A stretch of DNA of 64,000 nucleotides from Populus alba (GCF_005239225.2 NC_133292.1:9396985-9460984), one strand, 5' to 3'; shown: positions 14,206 to 27,092, numbered from the stretch's first letter. Numbers and translations are program-made. Notes: a model not told the origin generated them from the sequence alone.

Positions 14206-14524
14206 AATAATATTTTATAGAACATGAAAATGTCACGTCTACGTGGTTGCTGATTTGGGATGACGGACCGTTAATCAAAATATTTTAACTTCAACAGGTG
14301 GCACCATTCACCGATGGTTTTGCAGTTTTCTCAAGAAATCATAAATATTTGTAGTTTTTTGCCTTTCAACTTGTTATTATCTTTTTTTCATTGTTTTTTA
14401 TTTACTAGAATCATAACCAGTTACGGGATTATTATTAATTTGGCGTGAACTTGCATGGATTTATTTTTAAACAAACTCTCTACTACTGTAAGAATCACAC
14501 ATCGTAATAATCTATCAAGTCTAG

Positions 14525-14892
14525 ATTAAGAATGTTTAAAAAATATTTTTATAAAAAATTTTAAAAAATATTTTTTTCTTTACTTCAAATTAATTTTTTA
14601 ATATTTTCAAATCATTTTGATATACTGATGTAAAAAATAATTATATATATATATTATTGTAATATATTTTTAAACAAAAACATTTTAAAAAATAATTATT
14701 ACAAAGTTCTTAAACATCTTTTAGTGCCCGTGGTTGCTTTTCAAAGTATTTTTTATTTTGAAATGTATTAAAATAATATTTTTTTATTTTTTAAAAATTA
14801 TTTTTAAAATTAACATATAAAAATAATCCAAAACATAAAATAAAAATTAATTATTTTAAAAACATTGAATAATCTACGTGGAAACACGCTCT
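14525..14892. repeat. Two adjacent AT-rich MITE-like repeats
   Basis: Bases 14525-14715 contain AAATCATTTTGATATACTGA and are shared with 5220-5400. Bases 14725-14892 start GTGCCCGTGGTTGCTTTTCA and finish ACGTGGAAACACGCTCTTA, giving loosely complementary GC-richer ends around an A/T-rich body, as expected for a MITE. No TSD was proven. Confidence 0.45.
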
Positions 14893-15390
14893 TAAACTAG
14901 CAAGCAAAACACACATGATGTCAAACAATTTGACACGAACCAATATGATTTTTATTTTAAGAAACTATTGATTTATAGACAAAACAAGAGATCGTGTCTT
15001 GTATTATATGTGATAATCTATCGATACAAGACAATTGATAATAATGTCGACAAAATGATCTTCTCGCCCCATCACAATTCCAGTAAACTCACTTCGTTTA
15101 TTTTTTTCATATGTTATAAGTTACGGAACTCATGTGAACCCAATGATAAAATGGATATTAAATTTAAGTTGAAAAATACTATTATGAAAAATATCATCTC
15201 AGCGCCGAAAACACTGCTTCTCAATTTAGCAAGCCAAGAGTTTTTTTTTGGCTGCTTATTTTTATTTTTATAGTATATATGTATATATAAATAAAGTGAT
15301 TTTCCTTCCGCTTCTCTTACCACCAAAAGGTTAGAGTAAGCATTATCCCTTATTAGAACTACCTTATGATTCTTCAAAGCGTCATCATCT

Positions 15391-15407
15391 GCTGGAATAG
15401 CTCAGAT

Positions 15408-15440
<33 letters not shown>

Positions 15441-15464
15441 AAGGTTCAAGCCCTTCTTCTAGCG
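15391..15464 (+). tRNA. trnN-GUU: tRNA-Asn (GTT anticodon)
   Basis: A complete 74-base cloverleaf without intron. The acceptor stem GCTGGAA pairs with TTCTAGC (one G-T pair). The D arm contains TAGCTCAGATGGTTAGAGC, the anticodon arm TGTGGCTGTTAACCACA has GTT in the loop, and the T arm is GAAGG/TTCAAGC/CCTTC. A T-run starting directly after the gene suits RNA polymerase III termination. It stands alone in intergenic DNA. Confidence 0.96.
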
Positions 15465-15540
15465 TTTTTTATTTTAATACTTTGCATTTGTGAAAGGGCC
15501 GGCCCAACTTATTCGCAACCCAACATGTTAATAAAGCCCA

Positions 15541-15789
15541 TTGGGTATGGATCCGGATCCAGATCCAGTCAGTGACTCGAATGTACTGTGGGACCTGGGA
15601 GGCAAAAACACAATTTGTTGCCATCACTGCCCGGTAATGGCTTCAGAAAGAGATGTAAAGCCTTCTCTAATCCCTCTTCTATCAAATTCTCTTCCACTTC
15701 AATCAGTAGCTTTAACTTCGTTAATGGAGGCATTTGTTGCTAAGAGGGTGTACCAGAGAGTGATAGAAGTTTTTTTAAGGTATTTTTAG
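15541..15789 (+). other. Unassigned open frame
   Basis: An 82-codon open frame whose second half (from the ATG at 15637) reads MASERDVKPSLIPLLSNSLP and then an MEAF segment. I do not recognise it. The 16-base sequence TTAATGGAGGCATTTG inside it (15721-15736) recurs at 15989-16004. The frame ends in an AT-rich MITE-like block (15778-15880). It may be a gene remnant. Confidence 0.25.
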
Positions 15790-15964
15790 TTAGAAATATA
15801 TTAAAATAATATTTTTTTATTTTTAAAAAATGTTTTTGATAATAATATATCAAAACAATTTAAACAAAAAAATTAATGTGAAGCAATTTTTTTTAAAAAA
15901 CCAACAAAACGGTGATTTAACTGATACGCCAGACAAGGTCTCTATAAGTATAACCAAGACACCA

Positions 15965-16250
15965 TGCCGCAGCAGTAGGAGGTAACGGTTAATGGAGGCA
16001 TTTGCCACCACGTTGCCACCAAGATTCAAGATTACGACGTTCAACAGGAGCCTGTTTTGGCCAGCGAATCCCTTAGCTTTCAGAAACATACTCCAATTTA
16101 TATCCCTAAGCTTCCGACCGTTTCTGCATCTTCTCGACCGCAACAGCAGACAAGTCATTGCAAGTAATCTCAGTAATCCCATCTCTATAAATCTCTTCAC
16201 AAAACGGTGAATTCCCATAGCCAATCTCCAACACCTCCAATAAACCATTC
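15965..16250 (-). pseudogene. SAM-dependent methyltransferase fragment, decayed
   Basis: Read on the minus strand from about 16245, one frame gives LLEVLEIGYGNSPFCEEIYR and then DGITEITCNDLSAVAVEKMQ. This matches motif I and the following strand of plant METTL13/At4g34360-like methyltransferases, whose motif I normally reads LGCGNS. A stop precedes the segment, two in-frame stops follow shortly after, and the catalytic domain does not continue. No introns or flanking exons were found. It is a broken fragment, not a working gene. Confidence 0.6.
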
Positions 16251-16254
16251 AAAT

Positions 16255-16950
16255 TTTCTTGTTGCTAAAACAAGCACAGTAAAATGAGTCCTCGAGACAA
16301 ACGATTCTTGAAAGTCAAAATAAATAAAAGAACCCAACAGCAGGAAACAAGCGAGGGAGAGAGTGCGCAGAGGAGCTCGGAGGGACGTGGGCTTGAATTA
16401 GATGGCGAAAATGAGAGTAATCTTTGAACCATTCGTAATGTTCCTCCTTAGAGAATCTCTCGTTCCATTAGTGAGGATCCCGGTAAGCCAGAACAAAAAT
16501 GACAGCATCTATTAACGATGCTAGAAGCCGACCAATAATACACTTGAACCGATAAACCACATTTTGGAGCATAAACTTGCGGAATTTGCCACTGAAACTG
16601 ACCATTTAATAGAAGCAAACATTAGAGCCAGATGACATAACCGGTTAAACCACAAAGCAAATTCTCTTTGAAGCTGTTCATGGATGAATAGGGCTCCTAT
16701 CCATGAAACAAGATTGGAAGAAAAAATAGGTAAAACTGTCGAATTGATTTTGCTGAGTTTACATCAAATTGGTCAAAAGAATAATCAAGATAGAGTTGAT
16801 AAGAAAAATATTACAACGTAAACTTTATTATAAAAAACATAAAGAATTCCGCAATTTCTGCCGCTAGCCTTCATAGGTTGCAAGTAAAAATGCTGCACGA
16901 ATTCCCAAGTGTAATGTCATGATTGATACTTAGCTCTGTATTAGATCAGC
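16255..16950. other. Intergenic region downstream of TIC62
   Basis: No coding segment recognised. It includes the probable 3' UTR of TIC62 on its right side. Confidence 0.4.
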
Positions 16951-19900
16951 CTATAGCTTCAGCGACGGCGTTGGAGAAGCTGGAGGTTTTAAGTCTTCAT
17001 ACCTTGATATGGAAAGAAAAGAGAAACTCAGTGGCATAAAAGAAAAACACTTGGTGACATTATAAAATGAGTAATCTTTCTTGCAAATCTTCATCACAGG
17101 AAGCTTGAAGGAAAATAAATTGAGTCCGAGACATCAAGCTTACATGGGATAAGGTGAAAGTGGCCTTGGGTTTGGTTCTTTATGATGCTGATTGTCGATT
17201 GCGGCTGTTGGAGGTGCGTTGTTACCTGTCTTAGGCACTGCATTTATGGAGGTGGTTGTTGCGACTAATCCCACCGGTGCAGTTGGAGATGGTGATGTGG
17301 GGGGTTTGAGATCATCATATCTAAAAACATAATGAGATATAAATCACAACGGAGAACGAAAACCATCAATATGATACCTAGCATAAGATTTTGAGCAGAA
17401 TGAGAAACTTTCACAGTTCAAGATAACCCGAGAGTAACTAAAACTAGAGTACACAAGTCTCATTCTATTTCAAAAATATGTTTTATGTGCCAAAAGCAAT
17501 GGTTATTCGATAAATGAAGTGGTAGGAGCCTTAAAAGTGCAAAGTGGTAAAAGAAGGCTTACGCAACATAAGGAGAAAGAGGCCTTGCTGTCTTTGTTTC
17601 TACCGGGGCTGGTTTTGTCTCAGCTATTCCGGATGCTGACGCAGGAGAAGGATCCAGAGTATCAAGCATTGATACTGCTTCAACCGAATTGACATTTTCT
17701 TTCTTACCGCTAGGTTGAGTAGGAATGGGAGAAGTAGGCGGTTTCAAATCTTCATAACTGTCAAGAACAGTAAGATCATAACAAGGAAGACTAAATAACA
17801 GTACTATAATTGGATAACTTGGCAGCAAATTCAAAATAAGAGCATTTTGTTCAATGTTGTATTCCACAAGGAGCGCTTTTTTGTTTTTCATCAAATCACA
17901 GACACTTGATGAAAATTGCTGGATATTAGACCTTCACTTGCGGATTTTATGCCTTTTTGTAGAAGGTCTGCATGTGGCCCTGTAAGGCCAGGAAAGAGCT
18001 TCACGCAACTGGTTGTGTGCGTGACTTTACAAGAACCTAACATGGAAGTCCATTGCAGCAACAGAAAATAACACTCTTAACAACTCTAGCCTGATACAAA
18101 TGATACAGTAACAGAAAGGCTATCTTTATATGATCTTGCATTTGTAAGTCAAGATTTTGTACAATCAATCTAAAATAATAGTTCTTTAGGTAGCTGCTGA
18201 AACAAAGTGGGAATGTGTTAGAGTGGGCTTACGCAGTATAAGGAGAGAGTGGCCTGGTAACCACAGCTTTTGCCTGGGCAGGTTCTCTCTGAGAGGGAGA
18301 GCTTGGAGCCTCAGGTTCGACAATCTTAGGAGGCACGGACTTAGGCAGTTCTGCTGCGTCTGATTTCTGAGAACACAATATCACCAGTCACTAGTCACCT
18401 TTTCATATGATGCAGAGAAGGAAGAAGAAAGAGAAAAATAGCTAGAGCATTGGTAAATAGAGTGGCGATATGCTTCCCACATTCAAATTATTCTGTTACA
18501 ATCCCAAAGAAAATGAACTTGTCATTTCATTTTTCTAGAGTGAATGGAGTATACCTTTGGTTCAACACGTTGAGATGGTATTTTTGCGAGCAGTTCATCC
18601 ATAGGAGTCAAAGGTGCAGTTGTCTCTGCAATTACTTCCACCACTTTACAATATGAAAGTCCACGGTTTTTGGCCATAAACGCCATAAATTCCGCAACCT
18701 GCAATTTGGGACTGTCTTCTGTGAGTCTTCACTTTCTAGCATGCACCATAATTCTGGCCAGTAACTCCTAAGTTTTACATGAGATCATACCCACCATGCT
18801 ACCACGAATGAGTAAAATTAAACAGAAATATTGCTATCAATCCAGAGATATAAGCGACTTGAAAAAGAAAAATTGGACAGAAGAGTTTGGCCTAGTGCGG
18901 AAAAGGCAGCTAATTCCTCTACAACCTCCCCCAGAATTTTGAATATTTTTTAACAGGATTCTTACATATATTACAGGCACATGGAAAAGAGCTAAGAATC
19001 AGCATCGACGAAATACATCATCATCCTATGTTCTTCAGAAAGAGAAGTGGAAATGCACTAATGCAGACCAGAAGTGAGGGCTGTTCATTATTTCATTCTC
19101 TGTTCTAAAGCCTGAAGTTTAGTTTATTTTCCTTGCAATCAGGTGACAAATATGTCCAAAAAGAAATTTGAAGAATCTCAAATTTGAAAGTAAAAATTGA
19201 AATGAATCGCACCTGAAGATTTGACACCTGGCCACCAAATAGAGTATCTTCCTCTGAAACAGTAAGGTTATGGGTTTCCTTGTAAGCATCAGTAGGCCTC
19301 TCCATTCCACCAGGTCTCACTATCTGAAGAGAGCTATAAATAATCAAGCTCGAGCTAATATAAACTGGTATACTCATATAACCTGTGTGTCAGATGAATG
19401 TATCTGCAGGTTCTTACAGTGTAAGGAACACCACTTGCTATGAGTGCTTCTTCTGCTTTCCTCTTCCAAATTAGGACACCCCAAAACAAACTTTTACAGA
19501 AAAAGTGAAGGAAAATTAGTAATTGTCACCAACTAACAATTCATATGTTAATTCTCCTTCCAAATTACAAAATTTACTTTAGAATAGCTGCAGGAAATCC
19601 GAATTTGTTCGTTCCCAATGATGAAACCATAATAAAATGGTCGACCTTTGCAACAGTTGCTGCAAACAAAACAGTACTCAGTTATCTAAAACAAAAGACT
19701 TTAAGCGGTCACACTGGCATTAAACAATGCAATGTCTTTCTTACCTGCATCGACTAGGTTTTTAGTAGCCCGGTAGTCAATCCGACAAGGTCCTGTAACA
19801 TCAAACACCTCCTTCTCACTGGCACCAATGCAGCATAGAACCACGGATGCATTGCCTAATGCTGGTCCAATCTGATTCGGTTTTTCCAAATCACATTCCA

Positions 19901-20843
19901 CAGTTTCAAGCCTTTCCACAGCTGGGCTAAAGACCAAAGAATACCTGTTATAATGCATACATTGGAGGCCCTGTTGTCTATATCTAAATAATTTGTATCT
20001 TTAATTCATCACTATCTTAGTTTCTTTCAATTTTCAAATAAATTAGAAATGCTTTATTTTCTTACGCTGAGATCCTTCAACATCAAGCTTCATTTCCTTA
20101 ACACTCTGCAAATAGATTACTCTTTTAGTAAAACATGCTTTGAAAGAAAAACAAATGCAGTAAAATTCTCTTCTGAACTGTGAAATTTATACCTGCGCAA
20201 GAGCTTCTGCTTTCTGGGCACTCCTGACACCAGCTCTAACTCGAAATCCAAGCTTGAGAAGCTCCCTGAAGCAAATTCAATTGTCAAAGAATACTTGTAA
20301 ACCAACCACCAAGCTGGAAAAAGTAGAGCACTAGAAAACTACCTTACTGCTCTTGAGCCAACTTTGCCAGTAGCACCAGCGACAAATGCAAGATTCTCAT
20401 CTTTTGTTTCCGTTTCTTTTGAAATTGCCTCAACAGCCCCAGAGCTGAATTTTACAGCAACTTAAAAAAAAAAAAAAATTAAAATTGAATATCAGTCAAA
20501 GCTCAAAATTACTCAATGGCAATGGAACCCATCTTTCCGTTTATGACATTGAAGTTCCAAGATCATAACAGAGAGCTATCAAAACAATCAAGCAGGAAAT
20601 CTCAAAACAACCCATTTCATGAAACTAAAAACATAACAAATGAAGTTAGACTTGTTATCGTTGTGTACCTGAAGCTTGAGCTTTGATGTCTAGAATCTTG
20701 AGCTTTCTTGAATGTGCAAACTTACTTAAATTAGGAAACTTGAGGAACTGACCATGAATAGAAGGTTTCTCAATGAACCCACATTTGGTTAATGAGGTTG
20801 GTATGGTGGTTATAGCTGATGATTGCAGAGAACAACTCTCCAT
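16951..20843 (-). CDS. TIC62: Protein TIC62, chloroplastic (FNR-tethering Rossmann protein)
   Basis: Thirteen exons join in frame to 516 aa: 20669-20843, 20343-20460, 20193-20265, 20066-20105, 19745-19921, 19578-19659, 19418-19490, 19213-19323, 18555-18698, 18233-18366, 17563-17757, 17144-17320 and 16951-17002. The N-terminus is Ser/Thr-rich and basic, as in a transit peptide. An NAD(P)-binding Rossmann domain follows (VAGATGKVGSR, about residues 84-94; then VVLCCIGASEKEVFD, IVRPGGMERPTDAYKETHNL). The C-terminal third is Pro/Ser-rich with three PLSPY...(E/D)DLKPP(T/A)SP repeats. In TIC62 these bind ferredoxin-NADP reductase at the thylakoid or inner envelope. The acceptor of exon 5 at 19921 was chosen because it alone keeps frame and gives the family sequence GSQPVERLE. 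Confidence 0.93.
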
Positions 20844-22110
20844 TTTCAGGGAATAGTACTAATGTTGTTTCAATCCTGCCTACGTTGCTGAACTGAAAAC
20901 TCAAGAGACATACAAGTGGTTTTATTATCTCTTGCTACTCCTTTCCAGTTTGGCAGTTGTGGCGATCTCCACTCCATGTGGATATGATGGGTCCCAGAGG
21001 AATGTTCCATGGTTAGATTGTGGCCATTGCCTTATATGGTTCATTTGTTTTTTCCTGTTAATTTCTTGCTTATATAATTGCAATAAAGAGAATTCATATC
21101 AAATAAACAATTTATGCTCTCCTCTCGATGTAACCAAAGGATAAAAACCATATTTTCAAGCTAAAAATTGAACATGTAAAGAAATGTAATTCCCTTTTTA
21201 ATTTGGGATTTTGCAAGAGTTACCACTGGTCAAAAATTCCAAGCTACATTGTGGGAAAGAAATCTCCAAGCATCATCTGCCAAAATCCTTTCCAGCTTCT
21301 AAAGAATAGGCCTTGCAATTTGTTTGCTGAACCAGGTAAAAAAAACAAGATGATAAAAAAGATCTAAACCTTTTACAAAAACATCAAGACCTTCCACTTC
21401 TGTCCTAGAGTAACCCGTAGGATATGAATATAGCAGCAATCTGAGTAAAAATAAAATAAAGACTTAAATCAGAATAAAAATAGGTCGGGGATGGATTTAC
21501 TGTTAACAAAAACAAATTCAGGGTAGTTTTTAATTAATTAGAAAGATGCTCATTGTCTTATCGTTTTTGTGTGCCACTTTTAGGCCGGAACTCATCTTGG
21601 ATTGTGAGGGCTGCGCAACAATCATAAGCCATAACCCAAATAAGTACACAATCAATCAAGAGAATAATTATATCAGGTTTAAGGTAGATTTTGATATCTG
21701 CCAGCTACAAGACTTGAATTCCTTGATACCATCAGATCCTCCCACAGAATTTGTAGAGAATAATCTATATAATTTAAAACTCAATATCATTAGATCAATC
21801 TTAGCACACCAGAGCTAAGTCCCTTTTATTAGGTTGAGCTTTTATGATCTATATTTGAAGCAGAGGATAATCTTATTAAATACTTAAGCACGTAAAACAC
21901 CATTTAGTTAAGTAATTTACATTCCCATCACGCTTTCTATAAGCACAATTAATACATTAGAGTAAATCTAGGATCTCGACAATAATTTGGGTGGTTAATA
22001 CTAACATGTTTTACATTAACCTGAACACTCCATTCCACCTAAACAAAATTCTGACTACCATATGATATACCTTCCTTTGCCTACTTTTGATCTGCATCCC
22101 TGTCTTCGCT
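20844..22110. other. Intergenic region with unassigned short ORF
   Basis: It holds the TIC62 promoter/5' UTR and AT-rich DNA. A 90-codon open frame at 21546-21818 (plus) begins MLIVLSFLCATFRPELILDC and matches nothing I know. There is no splice or repeat evidence for it. Confidence 0.3.
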
Positions 22111-22118
22111 AATAAGAG

Positions 22119-24000
22119 ATGGTAAGAACTCCAAGTCTCTTTTCATGGTTATAATGTTCAAGTTTATCTTGGCCTTTCCACCGCTCTCTGCCTTTAACCT
22201 GTAACTAAATCTTTGATTTTCGTTTGTTTATTATAAAAACTTGTAGGCTCGATATTTAGACGACGAACTGGATGATATTGAACTTGCTACAAAGCTTTCT
22301 CTTATAGAGCTTGACGAGAAAGGAAAGAAGCATGCGCATGGTGAGGATGCTAAGTGAAGTCTTGTTACCATTCGTCAAATAATTAGTCATCCATCGTTTT
22401 GTTTCATGGCACCCAATTAAATGATTAGCCATGAACTGAAAGACAAAAACCAGTACTTCTCTTTACAATTGATCATTAATCACTCCTTTTTTTTTTACAT
22501 ACACTTTATAATAATTATTTTTTAATTATAAACATTAGGAGATGATGAAGAGGAACTTGCTAGAGCAATAGAAGAGAGTCTTAAATCTTCGAAAAATCAC
22601 AGGTAAAATGTAATCTTGAATTTCCTAATTTTCTTTCGTCGTGTTTTTTCTTTTCAAAGAACAGACTCATCCTATTTTCTTAAAATACTAAACTTAATTA
22701 GATATTATTAACTGAACTAAACTTGAGATTAACTAACATCACTGTTCGCCATGCATGTCTAGAAGTGTCGCTAACACCAACCCACGTCGGTCACGTAGTT
22801 TAATCTGCGATGCCTGTGACCATCTGGTAAGTTTTTCATTTTTCCTTTGCAAGATATATATCGAATATATCATCTGTTTTTTTCTATTTTAAAAAAAATG
22901 CTATTAGAACCAACATATTGTTCAGATGCTATGTATCGGAAACTATCCACCGAATTCTTAACAGATGCCCAGGCATCTAAATCCCACGATCGTGATTGAA
23001 TAGTTGAAACAACAAAGAGAACACAGAAGATATTACACCACATGATCCAACAAATTGGCATGGATTATATATATTGAAGATGAAAGCATGGTTTCATTCA
23101 AACTAAGGTTAACAAAGATCAACAAACAGAACTCCATATATATGAAGACACGACGGCATGTGTCAATTGCTACCACCACCAGGAGCAGCATGGACCTTGG
23201 TTGAAGCTCGATCCGTGATGAAGTTGATAGTCAGAAGATCTATATCCATGATCATGTTGACTTACTAATGACCATATCAGCAAATATACAGACAAGACTA
23301 CATGTGTTTTATGACACTACATAATTTACTTGTGAATGATACGTTATCTCAACGAAGAGTTTAATTAATTACTTGAAGTAGTTCACACCAAGCAATCTGT
23401 TTTCTGAGCAGATCCGAGGCCCGCACCTGAAACGTGAGTTCTGGAACCAAGTTTATTGTTATGATCACACGAGGGATGGCACTCATATATGCTGCTCCTG
23501 CAGGCGATTCGAGGTTTGTGTTAAAGAAGACTTATTTTTTTGTCAAAAAAAAGGAACCATTTTAATTAATACGATTGCCAACGGAGCATTTTTTTTTTTG
23601 AATTACGTATGTAATATTTTATCTTAGCTTATGCATGCATTCCATCAAAAGGCACATTTCCTGTAAACATAACTCTCTGACGACTAATTGAATGAGCACG
23701 TAGGATACGGTCAAAACTTCTAGACAAGGTTATATATACGGTCAAAACTTCTACGTATGAATATTGTCCAGGGGGAATATTCCTGCAAATAAAATACAGG
23801 AGCGTCTCAGATTCGATTTCTTATATTGAGTGATTGAAATGCATCTAAAACCCGAATCTAGACAAGGTTATATATAATTCAATTTCCTGTCCATGTTTCG
23901 TACTTGATCAATTCTCTTCATAATTGAGAATTAAAATATGCATGGGGGCATTTATTATTGTATCCGCATACAGATCTTATAAGTTTCATTTTTTAATTAA

Positions 24001-24054
<54 letters not shown>

Positions 24055-25693
24055 CTTTCATGCAGCCAAGAAATGAAAAATTCGTTAGCCTTGGTGATGA
24101 TCGAAGGGATGGTAGAAGAATATGCAACAACTGTTTTTCCACGGCTATCTTGGAGACACAAGGAATCGAACCTCTGGTACGCTATGTGCTAATATTCTTC
24201 GATCATTTGAATATGAAAATAAAGGCACCTATTCCTGTCTTCTCTGTTGATCGAGGGGAGATGAGGAGACAAACAGCAGGAGGAACTGCTGTGGGAGTCA
24301 AGTCAAATCCCTTCCTTTTTTTACTTGGCCTTTGTTTAAGATTGCGGTACAAATCGAGGTTTATGTGTTTAAATCCTAATTCATAACAATACTCGGAAGT
24401 CCATGGACGAAACTAAAAAACTAGTGAATAGTCTTGGAATTTATGTGTTTTTTGTCAAGAAAATTATGTCGTTTTCGGGATAGTACTTTCTGTGTTTTGG
24501 CAGTAAGTTTTGCTTTGAGAATTAGTTTTATACAGGACGTTTACACTTGGACATGTGTATTTAAAAATATTCTTCTTATTAACCTTTTCTTAATCACATT
24601 CCAAACCTATGGGAGGATCTTGAATTAATTATCGCTAATTAACAAGTAACAACGTTTTAATTAGTATAGTAAAGTATAAACTTCCAGCAGTGTTTTGGAA
24701 ATTAACTTCGGTTAATTAGCTGTTTGTGCATGTTACTTTCATTTTTAACATTTTTTCTTCTTCTTTTGACGTCGACGATCTCTGATATGTGTTTTGCAAA
24801 CAGCCTGTTCATCCAGACACCACGGTACTTGGACTCACTATGTGCTCACACAGGGACATCACTAGCGTAAGGATTGATTAACAATTAATTGTCAAAGTTG
24901 AAATTCCCATTGATTTATTTTATTGACAAATTAAAGAGAGAAGCTCAATATCAAAACAATGCTCTCAAGAATTAAAAAGAAATTCCCACCTTAAATTCAT
25001 GACTTTTTTTTTTTTTTTTGGAAATGATAGGTTGACAAGTCTCGGTTACAAGGGAGAAAAATTGTAACAGAAATGGAGACTTACCGTATCGGCCATGAAC
25101 ACAGAATAAAGATACTAGTTTTATTTGGCCTGCCCCTGTAACACTCTCCATCATATATATGAGATCATCAATCAGCCAAAGATAGATTAGGTTGATTTCC
25201 TGATCTGAAGATTTACTAATTTATTGATTTACAGGGTCATGACCGGAGGAATCTTAGCTCATGAGTTTATGCACGCATGGCTGAGGCTTCAAGGTGACCT
25301 TGATTTGATTATTTTGAGAAGAAGACGAGAAATATCTGATCAAGATTTGTGGTGGGATGCTAAAGACTCATGAATTACGCTTGACCCTTGTTTGTTTCTT
25401 GATTGAAAGGCGTGTCACGCTTGAACCCAGAAATCGAAGAAGGTATATGCCAGGTGATGGGTTACCAATGGCTGGACTGGTTCGAAGCAGTAGATCCAGA
25501 GGCATCGTCAAGCAGAAGTGAGAAGGCTCAGTTCATGAGGAACTTGAAGAAAACTTTCAAGGGTGAGGTAGAAAACATGTTGGATGGAGCTTATGGTGAT
25601 GGATTCAGAGATGCTCAATGGGCGGTCTCGAGATATGGCCTCGACCATGTCATCAGGCACATTATCCGCCATAAAACTCTTCCGAGAGAGTGA
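22119..25693 (+). CDS. DA1-related (DAR) ubiquitin-activated peptidase, short form
   Basis: Exons: ATG only at 22119-22121, then 22247-22340, 22539-22602, 22763-22826, 23412-23513, 24066 to about 24290, 24804-24866, 25031-25137, 25235-25293 and 25410-25693, giving about 355 aa. A clear ubiquitin-interacting motif (DDEEELARAIEESL) is followed by a LIM-like zinc region (CDACDHL...CYDHTRDGTHICCSC...CNNC) and the DA1 peptidase domain. The zinc site is HEFMH (about residue 250) with the downstream EEGICQ. DA1 family proteins cleave growth regulators and limit organ size. The usual first LIM domain (CxxC...GRFLNCL) is absent, so the protein is shorter than DA1. The one-codon first exon and the donor of the 24066 exon are the least certain joins; a 5' exon could be missing. 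Confidence 0.8.
24003..24052. repeat. (AT)n microsatellite in a DAR intron
   Basis: About 25 uninterrupted AT dinucleotides end roughly 13 bases before the acceptor of the exon starting at 24066. Likely length-polymorphic. Confidence 0.95.
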
Positions 25694-27092
25694 TGTTTAA
25701 TACCACAAAAAAAAAAAAAAATTAAAAAAATAAATCACGGAACGGTCTAGAAACTATGAAAGAAATACACAAGTTTGAATGGATGCTCGTTCTCTGGATT
25801 TTAAGCTGTCATGGTTCAATGATGTTGACTTTTTTTTCCCTCCTTATTATTAATCGAAGTATATGAATTTTAATAATTTATTTTAATGGCAGATTCTTTT
25901 TGTTGGTAAATCATGGACAGAATTTTTCAGTTAATATTTCAGAACGAGTTCAAGACTCTACGGATGTTGGGCAAGAATTTGATAAATTATGGAGACAAAC
26001 CCCCAAAAACCATCTCCTCCGGTGTAAAAAGAACAACTTTTCTCGATAGTTCAAAGTTTAATACTTAATCAATAGTGTATTGTAAAATATACTAAAATGA
26101 ATCAGTGGACTCTAAAGTATAATCCACAGTAAAACTTGAATCTAACACTTGAATTAGATATATTATTATATTAAATAAACTTGGGTCATACAATATTACT
26201 ATATTTAAATTTACTTAAATAATAATAATGATAATAAATTTTAATTGTGATTGTGATTTAAACAATTATTGCAGATGGGATAATATGCAACTAAACATTT
26301 TTTTTATTATTAATATAATGTTCAAATTAACTTATGTATATTTTAATTAATTTTATAAACTTTAAAATTAATAATTATATAAATATTTAGGATCTATTAT
26401 ATTAGCCACCACTAACAACTAAACATTCTTCCTGGAAAGAAATAGAGGTTTCTGCGTGTAACACACTCATGATTTATGTATTTACGTGTTGGACTAAAAT
26501 GCCGCATTTAATATGGCCAATTTAAAATAAATCATATTTCTTTTTGTATAATGGAAATAATAAAATATATACGCTTGAATATACAGTTTCACTAACTCTA
26601 TTTGAGTGTATTTTTTTTAAATCATTCAATGCATTTGTACAAAATTCACTAATGAATACAAATTATGGATTTATACATTGAACCTGCTAAATACAATGGT
26701 TCAACCATATTCTTGATTGTATAGTTAACATTTAGATTATCATTTACTATGTTACTTAAAAAAATACAAATTTATATATATAATTGATTCAAGAATATTT
26801 TACTTAAAAAAAAAAAAAAAACAGAATCGCTGAGCATTTCATTTTCTTCAAAATAATTAAACCTCCATTAACAACCACGTGATTTGGCATCCAAAAAACG
26901 ACTATAAACGCCAATCCTTGTCAACAAAACGACAAATCAACCCTCCGTCCACAATTAAAATTAAAAAGAAAAAAACCCGAAAAAAACATGGATCACGAGA
27001 TCCTCTCATTATTATAAGCCCCCCTCTATTAAAAATGCGCACCATTGGTGCACACTCCACATTAATTTCTGCCCTCTTAACTAACGTACGCC
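25694..27092. other. Intergenic region between DAR and HDR
   Basis: AT-rich, with short A-runs at 25707-25722 and 26808-26821. The last 200 bases should contain the HDR promoter and leader. No gene was seen. Confidence 0.4.

Noticed and set aside
19921..19926. Earlier TTAG acceptor for TIC62 exon 5
   Set aside because: Using it breaks the frame; the CCCAG acceptor five bases on gives the family sequence.
21546..21818. 90-codon plus-strand ORF
   Set aside because: No homology, no repeat or promoter evidence, and AT-rich surroundings; likely chance.
24866..25235. Apparent loss of part of the DA1 peptidase domain
   Set aside because: A 107-base exon at 25031-25137 with AG and GT borders restores the missing segment and the frame, so the domain is complete.
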